64,000 nt of DNA from Hirundichthys speculiger. Its lineage: Eukaryota; Chordata; Actinopteri; Beloniformes; Exocoetidae. A program made the translations under genes and the position numbers. The stretch's first letter is position 1; every line of letters begins with the position of its first letter. The stretch lies in NCBI GenBank assembly GCA_018398805.1, contig JAGFBZ010000258.1, forward strand, positions 5,072,501 through 5,136,500, written 5' to 3'. Below the pieces are notes generated by a model, which did not search any database, was not told the origin of the DNA, and worked only from the letters and a program-made list of their open reading frames with translations. Positions 35,101-47,100 of this stretch are shown one piece after another.

Positions 35101-38100
35101 ATAAGACGAAGAACATCTGCCACAAACTCCACCACCCCAAACTTTTATTCAGAGAAAGGGCATGTTCACTTCAAATACCGGTGAATGCAAGAAAACATGT
35201 GCCATAAACATGGAGATGAAGTCAAGTGATGAGCTTTACTGTGCTAATTTCACTGTGCTGAGTTAGCGCCTAAACCAACAAGGTTAGTTTAGTAGTCGTC
35301 TCTGAACCCATCCTGGGACACTTTTGTGTTCAGATTAGAGATGTTCTGATACGACTCTTTCCTTCATGGTTCTGATTCCAATAACCAGACTTTGATAAGG
35401 AGTACTAAATCTAGACCAGCTGCTAATGCTAGATTGCTAGCTCAGTCCGACATGTCACATTTTCTTCACCTGCTGACTCAAAGCAGGTGTTGTCTGACTT
35501 CATGCGATGACTTTCAGGGCACTGAAGAAGAACTGGAATTGTGTTTATAAAAATTAAAGGGTTTGCGCATAGGGTTTTTTGGCAGAAATGGTGAGTGTTT
35601 CAAATACTGAATCAGAACAACCAAAGAGCGGGTTATGACGGGAATAGAGACACAAGCGTCCAGGCCATAATACAATAAATCATTTTACACTTTTGGTGAC
35701 AATCGGAATGAAAATACTTTCAAACTCTCCCTTGTCTGGGAGTTTCCACATATTCCTCATGTACAGAAAATTATCAATTGGAACTTTGTTAAGCAATGGT
35801 TAAACTAATCTGTACAATACTGTGATGACCACCATCCACTGTGCTCAGTTTAGAAACAGAGCCTTGTTCTTTCAGTAGCCATTCAATGTCTTGTCTCATT
35901 CAGCAGTTAATAACAGTACATTCATTTAATCAAACTGTCCAGTATCTAACCACAGGAGCACCCATAGCTTCTATGAATACAGGAAACTATTCCTTACTCA
36001 ACAATGTGCTGAAAATGTGCTTCCTGTATTCAAGAGCGCTTCCTGAAACCCCTCCTGCTGTCCAATCAGGAAGGAAAGGACCAGTTCTTGACTCTGGGTG
36101 GAGTCGTTCCAGGATAAGAGCATCTGTCGCAGGGTTCTTCTGTGTTTACTCCCCCTGTCGCTGTTAACAGTGCGAGGAACTGAGCTGCACATTTTTCACG
36201 GTGAAAGATTACAAGCGAGTGTGTGAGAAAGCCTGGCTTTAGGAATGAGAAAAACAGAACAGGGATGAAAGGAGTGGGGCCTCGGCGCAGCGCTGCCATC
36301 TTTGTCGCCAGAAGAAAAATTTTCACAGGCTGTCGTGTAGCCAAATATATTAATAATGCTCAATAAATGATATAAAACACCCTTTGTGTCAAAGCCATGA
36401 CGACGAGGAGTAAAGCAATCCTTTTATAGCTTTTCATGCCTTGTCACTCACTATAACCAGTTAGTCTGTAGAGCAGCCAAAGTCAACTTCAACTGTGAGA
36501 GTGTGCTCAGGTTGAATTTCAGCACAGCAGCTTCACGCAGCCACACAAACACAGCTGAGGTGTAACGCAGCCCAGTGGGCTTCCTGCCGCATTATGGAAA
36601 GCTCAGCCTGTGATGTGTGACAAATGAAGAGACGGCTCGCGAGCTTTCGGGGGGGCTTCTGGATTCTGTGCGTTTGTGTCCGTATGCATAGAAGAGATGG
36701 CTAGACCAGATTGAGCGCACCAAGCCAAACATCTGGCTGCCGCTTGTCAAGTGACTCCAAACAAGTTCCTCCTCCAGCAGGAACACCGCTGTGACTCTGC
36801 AGAGCACATGTGAAAGTGACTTTGTTATTGCAGACTGAAAATGGATGGTTAAGCTAAGTGTGTTTATGTGAGTGTTGTGGGCATGATGGGAAACTGATGC
36901 CAGCTACCAGACAAAGTGCTTATACATTTTACGGCGGCTGGACGGTGCGTCGGCCACTTGGGAGGGTAAACAAGTGAAAGCAGGTCTCTCAGCTTTTAGG
37001 GTTATCGGGTCTAAAAGGTTAAAATGTTTACAAACTAGAAATAGACTTGAAGCGCCTGCAGTATTTAGAAAATGTGCCTTTTTTTTCCCCCACTTCAATC
37101 ATTTTCTTTTTAGAAGTCAAAAAAAAAAAAGTTGATTCAATTACCTTTTCTTTTACCACAACGAAACAATTCAGCGTCTCATGAAGGACAGTGAAAGGTG
37201 CCAAATCACGATTGCCTTACACATGACTTAGATATCACCAAAAACCATGGAGAGGGACAGGAGAGAGAACGCTGGAACTGTTGGCAGAAATGGTTACCTA
37301 AGAATGAGAAATCCTGGCCTGGAAGCCCGAAACTCCCTTTGCACGAGAACTTTGCGGTCCAGTGTGGATCGCGGCCGTGCGAATATGCATTACGTTCTGG
37401 CAACGTGGAACACACCGACACCTTCCGTTAGCTTGAAAGCTCGCCAGCTCAGAAGCTGTTTCTCAATATATGGATTTGTCTGGACTTCATCATCAGTTGA
37501 GGCTTAAGCTGTTCCATTTCAACGTCTGCATCTGGACAAGTACAGTCTAAATCCCCAAATGTCTTCTAGTTCGACCCATTTTATTGAGGAAGCATCTGCA
37601 TGCACTGAATGTGTACTCTATAAAATGAGCGAACCTTGAACAAATCCAGGAATTCAATCCGAACCTGTGGAGATACTGTTTTAGAACTGGGGCAACACAG
37701 TTACTGGAGGATATGACATGTTGAGGGGGCAGAACTCTGCAAAGCTCCTGCTGATCTTTTCCTTGATGAAGTGACAGGAACATCGCCTTGGATTTCTTGT
37801 GATGTTCAGCTTGTCTATACATCTTCCGTCGTTTTGTCTTTAGCCTCACGCTGAATCAGCACCTTCCGAGTCAGTGGGAGTTAGCACAGTCGCTTCAAAA
37901 CCGCAAGTTTACATCACATGCATGTGAAACAACCAAATGCAGCTGTAACGACCCGTTTCGAATGGTGCTGCCACCCAGAGGATACCATTTTCTGTGGTTC
38001 TCAAGTTTGCCTTATTGGAACAGAACTTCGGTTGCAGCTGATGATGTTTCACAAGAACAGACAAGTGTGCATATTTAGAAACGGCTCTACAGAGTTGGAA

Positions 38101-41100
38101 CTCTCACTCAACCAAACTCAACCATCTTAAAGCAGAACAAACGACTTTTGTTCAAGTTAGAATGTGTTTCATTTGGAGGAATATGAGCTTACTTTTACGA
38201 AGCCTTGATGAAACTAGCTCACTAAGCCACAGCAGAGCCAACTACGATCTTCAAGAAAGCAATGAAGAAAGAAAACTAGTCCTCCAAGCTGCTTTCAACA
38301 TTAAACATTTATACAAACGAATGAGAGGAAACACACATGGAGAAGAGAGATGGGCTACAAAACGAGTCAGATGCTGCTGTGTCAGCAACATCATTACAAA
38401 GGCTTGTAGGCTCAGTGGTGTAGCTCGACGTGAAAGTGAAATGTGTGCTTGAGGGCAGCGCTAACTCTGGTTTAATGGTGTCAGTAAACCGGTGGTGGCG
38501 CTCACTGGTGCGGGAACGGCCTTTATTAGATAACTGAGGCGAGCTGGAGCATCCAGGCCTGAGGTGGTTTGAGCTCTATTAAGCAGTCGAGCTCTCAGTT
38601 TATTGCATTCATGATCCTGCATCACATCCGAGCTTTGCTGAGTTGCTGCCTTCATTCAGAAGTTCCTCTACGTGAGCGCGACTCTAATGTTTCTAAAAGC
38701 CTGAGAGGAGGTCATTTGGTGCGTGAACATTCACGACGATGCATGAAACGATGAAGGACAGTTGTGTCATGTGTGATGTGAAGATGGCATTGGATGTGAT
38801 AAGGAGACTGACCAAAGACTGGCCACCAAGAAAATAAAAAAATAAAATGTTTCAAACAGCCATCTTCTTTAGTTGATGTACAGCCATGAGGCTGCTAACA
38901 GGAAGTCTGAAGTGAATTACAGGATGCACAACACATAGTAATGATTATTCAGTCTAGTAACTAATGGCCACCACATGTTTGGAACATAACAAAAACATAT
39001 ATTATTTTTCATGCATGTTACAAGTTGACATTTATAAAGAAGTCTGAAGAATGACCAGATTTTAATGAGAGGACTGTAAACGCTGAATTTTCCAATCTGG
39101 CAAACACTGAATGGTTAACATATGTGGTTACTGACTTTTTTATTATTTTTTCTAAATCAAAAACAGACATTGTTGTTTTAGAGTAAATTAACACTGTAAA
39201 CATGAATTTAACACATCAGCTAATTAAACTGTTTAATTTCCAGTTTCGACACCACCCCCATGACTCATTTTCAACTTAAGAGGGGCGATGGAAGACGAAC
39301 ACAAAAGTTTGTGGAAGTACCTTCTCTATCTCCTGAGCTTTGGCTGCGATGGCGTGGGCTCGCCTCTCCTGAAAGCCGTCTTTAGGCTTCTGGAGCTCTT
39401 CTACGATTGGAAGGGCCACTGGCTCCTCTTTTTCTCCTTCAGGGGCCTGGTTCTCCTCCTACAGGGAGACGAGAGGATGAGGTGAATCAGAGCTCTAAGG
39501 AAAATTTAAAAAGAAATGAGTACAAGGGTTATTTTAAAACACAGCAGGGGAGGCGTGAGGTAAAGTTTATTCATTGCGTGAAATGTAGGACAAAAAGCAC
39601 AGACGGTACTAATAATTACATGAAGCAGAGGATGGGATGTGGAAGGGTGTGAGTCAGCAACTTGTAGACCAGCGCAACGCCATGACCTGACCTGTTTACT
39701 CACATTATTATATCAAAGATGACATTCATGAGGTATGCTGAAGCATGACGCTAACAGTTTCTAAAGATGGAAGGCCGGGGTTTTCTTTATGGAAAATGAG
39801 CAATCAGAACTTTGAGCTACATCAACAAGTTAAAGACTTGAAACTACATGAAGGCATATTATCATGGTATGAAGTGAAACATGCAGCAACCGCCACACTT
39901 CACAGATTAACACACATCCACCTCAGCATTCAGGTAGTTTGTCTGCGTAACAACTGAAGCACATCAGACGCAGGGTAATCGATTACATGCAAAATTAGAG
40001 AGCCGGCATTTCAGCTGTGGATTCAGACAGCATCTTCAGAAGAAAGGACGAACCACAAGACAAACAGACCAACTTTCTAAAAGCAAGACTGGAGACATCC
40101 ATATGTATTACCATGAAGGCCAAAAGAATGCAAAAGGGAGAAATGAGGCCAACTTGGATCACCGCTCAATACTTTTTGCTCATTTCCTGATACCATTAGA
40201 GTTTGAAGGCCAACGAGCAGAAGAGCCCAACCATGACTCAAGTCCACTCATACATTAACAGGAAACAGGCCACGGACTAAGTCATATTCCATTCCAAGAT
40301 GACTGAGTAAAGATATTGCAGGCGACGGTAAATCACGAAGCCCAATGCAGGCTAAAATAAAAAACACAACTTAAAAAGAACCATCCAATTATTCCTTCAT
40401 ATTCACTGCCTGAAGCAATGCTTGGGAGAAGGCATATGTATATGCATAAAAAAGATCACATTTGTCAGTCTCTCTCCTCCTTTGCCTTAGTCTAAAAAAG
40501 GAAAGAAAAAGGAAAAAAAAAATCCATTCCTGTCCAAGACTGTCACTGCAACTGGCTGGGCACAGCCTAACCTGGAAATGTTCTGCTCCCAACTCAAAGC
40601 TTGGCAGATATATTTTATACAAACTGACCTAAATTAAAACATCATGAATCCAGAACCATGACTAATTTATTCTCAATATGCTACTAAAAGTGAAAGAATA
40701 TAAAGGAGGGTCTTCAACACATTTAAGTTTTCATCTGACTTTCCTTGAAAGAAAAATGGCTTTGATTCTATTTTCTTTCTTTCTTTTTTTTTTTTTTTTT
40801 AAATCACACCCTCAGAAGGGTTAAATCTTTCCAAGTAACAACCATACCTGAAAAAGTTAAGTGACCCAACCCTGGAGCTCCAGTCAGAAGACTACAACAT
40901 CATTAATTTAATACATCTTTGTTGTTTCTGCTAGCCGAGCACACTAAATAAACTTCAAACAAAGTCATTCACTCCAATGAGTCTGACAGGATTAGAGAGG
41001 AGAACAAAATAAATCCACTCATAAATTTCCCCTGTCAGATTCAGCAGCATCTCACCTATCATCTCGGTTGCTAAAACCTTGACCTGTGACTGATGGGGAA

Positions 41101-44100
41101 TTTTGTGCATATTTGAAGCCTCATGGTGACCTTTTTTGTTCCCGGACCAGAGCTCCGCCCACTAGACCACCCTGGCTCCCCACCAGAGGTCCTCCCTCTC
41201 TGCGTTCTTCAGTCTGGGATGGCTCCAGAAAGCCTGCGTGCATGTTTGTTGAATCTCCACAGCAGGCAGTGACCGGGGCCATTAGAGCGGGCTTGACTGG
41301 GGGCACGGCGGAGGCCTTTCATCTTGGCCAAGGTTATGGGTTTGCGCCCCGGGAACAGAAAACAACAATGCGGCACAGGCGAGATCAAACACAGAAGCAG
41401 AAGTGTGTACATGTGCGTGTGCAGGGGTTGTCCAGGTGGTGCAGGGTGGCTCTAAGAAAACCGTATATTAGACGGAGAGACATTTATATCCTGCATCTCG
41501 TAATTTCTTTTTGTTTAAACCCATGCGTGACTCTCATATTTATACTTAGCCATTTGTGGCACTTTGATGTACAGACCTAATTCAATAGCATCAGTGGCTT
41601 CCTGGAGAGCTGTAAGTTGTAGTTGGGAAAAAAAAAAGTACTTTGTTATCCCCGCTTTAAAAGATAACACATCTCTTGTTGTGACTGCCTTTTATTTCAT
41701 CTTCAAGGGTAATCATTCAGGTTGTAAACCATTTCCAATGTAGTTACATGGAAATGGTTTAAGAACTGCTTCAGAAAAACCACAACATGATCCTTAAAAC
41801 TGACATTAAAGCAACATTTAAAAGTACTTTTATAGCTTTTTTTGATCAAAGTGCATTTATTCCTGACTTGTAAAAATGTTACAAGTAATGAATGTGAGTC
41901 TGTCCTGTGTCAGTGGCTCCGAGTTTCACTTTAGAGATTTAGAGCAATAACTACAAAAGCAGAATGGGTTCTGCCTGGCCCTGAAACTACCACTAAGAAT
42001 TTACAGCAGACCACACAACACCAAAGGCACTGATACTTTCTGAATATTCTTCACTGCTTACAAGCAGAAAATGGAAAAAAAAAAAAATCAAAAACTTGAT
42101 GCTTTTTCAAAAGCTTCACTCTTTGGATATTAAAGCCACTCTAAGTAGCAACACCACTCTGACCACATGGGGGCGGCATGTCACAGGAAAGTTAATGTGT
42201 CAGTCCCATAAACTGTCCAAAGAGAACAGTGGAAAAAAATCTAATTGAACTCACCCGTAGGATTCAGAAGAGTAGTTTTGATGCCAGTTTATGAGCGGGT
42301 TGCACTAGGTTAGTAGTAACTGACTCTGCTAACCCCGGTCAACCCAAAAATGGGAAAAAGGGTGGAGCGAACAAGCATGACATTAGAGATGGAATACATC
42401 CAACTCATTTTGGTTATCACGAGCTACCTCATGTCAACCTATAATGCCAATGAAAGTAACCTTACATTGATTCTGACTCAGTTTGCCTTCATTGTAGCTG
42501 CACAATGAACAGAACAAGCCATTATCTTTAAGGTAAGGTGTTTATGGTCTCTAACCTCTTAATCTAAAGCCCAGATGTCAAAATCACCAAAAATTCTAGG
42601 CGCCAAGTAGCCAAAGTGATGACAGCTAGTTTTTAGCAGTGCGAAAAAAAAAAAAAAAGAAAAAAAAAAAGAAAGAAAACCTTGCCATTAAATATGCCTA
42701 CATTTGTAGATTTATATAGGTTTTTCTGATGAGGCACATGAAAATCTAGCAAAACTATTTTTTTGGTTTGTTTTTTTCCTTTTTTTTTTTTTAAACAGGC
42801 TGTAAATATGTTTACAACCTGTACATGTACCACTGGGATCAAATTTCACTTTTATTTCACTTTTAGAGAGATCTCCAATGAGGTCATTTGATTGACTCCC
42901 ACCCTTCCTACATTTCTCTTTGGTCAGCCTCTGATGTAGGACACAACAAAATGGACCTCAAGTGGGACAAAGTGGTATTGCAAGATGTGCCGGCCCATTA
43001 CCGCTCATTAGTACGGTACCACAGCAGATCTGGATGTCTCGTGGGATTTTACTAAATGGAACAGCTTTAAACTTGAAATGACCTTATATTCAATGAATTA
43101 AACTGCCCCCTGGGGATGAATAAAATGTTTTGAATTGAACTGAAACGTATCCGATCTTTACCTTTGTTATTTGTGTTAAAGTACAATGCAAAATCACATC
43201 CTACTAATTTATTTGCAATGGCACCATATTTAATTCAATACCAACTTGCTTCAATTCCACCATATATAGATGTAACCGAGACTCAGCTAAACTAACTGGC
43301 TTTGTAAGGTTTTTTGATACTGCCTCATTTCTTATGTTAAGAAGATACTTAATTACAGACAACTGCTTGAGAAAAAGAAAAAAAACTAATTCAGATTTAG
43401 CTTTATCTAGAGCTGTCTGCTCATCTACTTGCTCTCACTTGACACATCTCTCTTACAGCAGCTGGAGAAGAGTAAATGAGTTAACTAGTCATTAAAAGTC
43501 CTTCCAGTCAGATTGTGGTTTTGGCTCAGTTTGGACCATGTACATATCAATTCCTCAAAATTGACAGGATATTGAATCGCTCCATCCACCAGACACACAC
43601 AGCCGCCACCACACAGACGTATTCTTCATCTGTAAAAGGAAACGATTGTTCATTGTAAACAGCGTAAACACATCCCAGCGAGCTCCGTGGGGACTTCAGC
43701 TGGCTTTTGCGGTTAAGATCATGTGATAAAGTTATGACTTGAGCTACTGACCAACTCTACACTTCTGGGTGGTCACTGCAAGACACTGGTCCTAATCACA
43801 TCTGACTCCGTTTACACTCCTCTGCACAGCTGAAGACGGATGCCATCAGGAAAACAAACTACTATTTGCAAATCATTCAGGAAATGTTCACATTCAATGC
43901 TAAAAGTTTTTTTTTTTCAAACTCTGTCAACACTTGATCTTTTCTCTTGTACTATAACAAGTTCTTGTGACTGAAAGCTGCTTACACCAGAGATAAACAA
44001 AGCCCAGGCCTTATGGCTTTAATGCCGTGTGCGAGCACCACTTTAAAAGCCATTAACATGCTTTAAACGCTTATAAGGAGGATGGAAACTGAAGAAGCTC

Positions 44101-47100
44101 CAGATGCACCCTGCTGTCCAGTGACAGACCGTAGAGTCCAGTTACCAACAAAGAAGAAAACAGAGGGATAGCAATCTGTTATAAGTAACTTTAAACAAAA
44201 GAAACACATTTGCAAAAAAAGTAAAAAGCATCTCCTTGAGTAGATTTTGAGAAAAAAAAAAAAACATGAGTGGGCTATTTTTTTTTTTTTCTTGAACTCA
44301 CCTTGGTCGATGTTGCACTGTTTGGGGAGCCTTCTCTGGACAGGCCAGGAATTTTGTCTGCAGTTTTAGGAAAAAAGAAATGGCAAAAGGAGATAAGAGA
44401 ACTGACTCACTGACATTTCAAATGAGGGTAAATATCAAACTTGACTGGAAAGATTTGGAACACAAAAATGAAGAACAGGAAGCAAAAGAGTGGGAAGCAG
44501 GAATTCGAAGAGACAAGGATAAGTACCGGTATGTCTGGAGAGAAGTAATGAGGGCTCTAAAAATATTTCTTATGATTCAGAGATATATCCAAATTAGGCT
44601 CTAAAAACAGACAAGGAACAGATGGGTCACTGCTGAACTCTAAACTCCAGTTTGTAAACTCACGTCACTGCAACACATTAATTATGGACACCGCCTACTC
44701 TCAAGTTGCTCATTTCCCTTTTGTTCTTTTTCTGGCGCTGCTGACAAAAGGCTACAAGCACGAGCATCGTCCAGGGCTTTGAGATCAACTAACAACCAAT
44801 GAGAACTCCAAGCACTGAGAAACGAAAGAAAAACACTCCTGAGTGGAAGCTTCGACTGCAGGAATATTCATCAGACATCCTATACCCTTTCCTTCTTATT
44901 CCCTGCACGAGCTGGTGGCATCTTTATGAGCCCTGACAAAGTGGCAGACTGAACGGAGAAGACGACTGCCTGCAAGACACGTTAGAAACACTTTGTCCAC
45001 TCAGGTTACCCAGACTAGAAATAAACTGCATGTAATGACTCCAACCCTTGAATGTATCCAAACCCTACCCATTATTTCATGATGTACGAGTATTGCTTCA
45101 GGATCTTCTGTCCATTTCCAGAATAACATTTTAAAAATGAGTGAAATGCAGTAAAGCATCATCCCTGATTTGCAATTTTGCAGTCTTTATAGGTTGAAAA
45201 CTGAGCTTCTCTGTTTGTTTGGTGTGCTGCATGCGTGTTATGCATCATGCCTGAATCATCTCCGTCATCTCTCTGGAGGTGTGGTACCAGGGGTGCTTAT
45301 AGGAAGAGGTTACATGTTTTTATTCAGTCACAGCTTCGTATCAGCATTATCCATCTGCTGTCCTACCCTCTTGCGAAACACTGGCCACTGAAAAACCTGT
45401 ACTGGTAAACAGATGCCATCTGTAGCAACTATACCAAGCTGTACTTACCAATCATCTTGATCTGAGATACAGTTTCTTCATATCCTGCAGGAAGACCAAA
45501 CCCATAAGGTCACCGTCTACGTCACACGTAACTAGGGCGTCCAACAGCAATCTCTCACACTCACTACCCTAATGCTTAATTAAGAAAGTATCAGCTTTAT
45601 TATTCTGCTTTTGGGAAGTTAAAACCATGCACCTCAAACTGTTAAAACAATTCTAACATGTAGCACCATCATGGTGCGACATGAACCTGACAGGCACTTA
45701 TTTCAACGTATACTCAATTTACAGGGAGGAAGTTTGAGTTCAAATACAAAAGAATAGATGACATACACTGGAGAAGGAGGCAGAGCAAAACAAAAAAGGG
45801 AACTTTGGAGGTTTTGAGGCAAGAAAAAAAAAGTCCATGCAAAAGTAAGGAGATATTTTAGCACTTGCATTTTACAGTAAAGTTAATTAAACATGTTGTT
45901 GTCCACTATTCTGCCATTAAAAAGCTTCTAAAAATTTAGACTGCATTAGGTTTACATAATGCAACTTGTATCACTACCTTCTGTTGGTGCTTCAGCAGTG
46001 AAGTGAAGTGCTAATGTACCTCCTCAACAGGAAGGGGAAATGGCATACAAGTACCCTCATACAATAAAGTACTGACTAGGCTCTAGAGAAGTAACAAAAT
46101 TCATTATGCAAGTTAATCCAGACCTGGGTGAAAAAAAATGAAAAAAAGGGGAGTAATTTTATTCTTAAATTGCTTTCTGTCAAAAGTAGTACCAATTTAG
46201 AATTTTGATTAAATCTGATTAAAAGTTCTTACTCTTTGTCCTCGTTCCTTGCATCCTTTTCAAAACAACATTTCCTTGTAACATTTTGCTGACATGATAA
46301 AGATGCAAGTGAAGACATCACCCAAGTCTGAGCTTGTTCATGTGGCTTAGAGTACAGACCCAAAGTGTCATGTCCAGGAAAGAGCGCCCCCCAGAGGTGC
46401 TCAGAAACAGCCGTGTGACCCTCTGGACCATCCACGCCTGAAAAGCCAATCAGCCAGATTATCAGTCGCGAACAGACAATGAAATAATAGAAGATGGGAA
46501 ACAGTGAAGACATGCTTTTGGTGCTGAAGCTTTCTGTTGAATAACGGTTAATGTACTTCTTTTTACCTCAAACAGATCATCAATATCAAGTTTTTGAAAA
46601 ATTAAAAAGAATTGAACTCAAATGTATATTATCCATTTAACTGTAAAACTGTAACTTCAGCACATGTAACTAATGTGTTGTGTCATGACTATAAATACCT
46701 CATGAAGCCATTTATATTTCAGGTTTTTTTTTTAATATACATTTCATGCTGCAGCACCAGGAGAAGAGAAGCTGAGCTTTGTACGTACTCTTGCCCTTGC
46801 GAGGGGAAAGGCAGACTCTTGGCTCTGTCCGGCGAAGTATCCTCTGCTGCTCACGCTGGAGCCTGAGCGACTGTGGGGGGAGCGGGCCACGTCACGGCGC
46901 ACGGGGGAACGCTCTCTGATTGGAGGAAACAAGCCCGACTTTCTCCTGTAGGCTTCTCTGTCCTCCCTGGTGAAGGGAGGGCGGAGTTATATTTCATTGG
47001 TCCCAAACTCCAAAATGTTGGATAAATGGTAAACTAGCATTTCTTTCATATCTGTCAACTTATTTTGTCTTGTTTTTTGTTGTTGTTGTTGTCCCAGACC

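Larger units (their letters stand above)
32154..39320. other. Long pphln1 intron (7.2 kb)
   Basis: No additional exon is supported. It holds the dispersed repeat copy at 34,664, a hAT-end fragment at about 35,335, and other repetitive-looking stretches near 33,035-33,095 and 34,070-34,150. The remainder is AT-rich with no recognisable coding. Confidence 0.5.
39459..44301. other. pphln1 intron (4.8 kb)
   Basis: No periphilin exon was found here, although mammals have the TEKELAEAASKWAAEKLE-type segment at this place in the protein. A GC-rich island at about 41,130-41,360 has open frames on both strands but no recognised product. A strong hairpin lies at 41,726-41,760. The rest is AT-rich. Confidence 0.45.

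Noticed and set aside
44380..44604. 74-residue plus-strand charged frame (MAKGDKRTDS...)
   Set aside because: It lies antisense in a pphln1 intron, and its Lys/Glu-rich text follows from A-rich composition; no splice sites or homologue.
46233..46437. Possible extra pphln1 exon (acceptor CTTTTCAG, donor GTAAGAA)
   Set aside because: Splice signals are good, but in every phase compatible with the neighbours a stop appears or the downstream exon becomes closed, and I see no similarity to periphilin.
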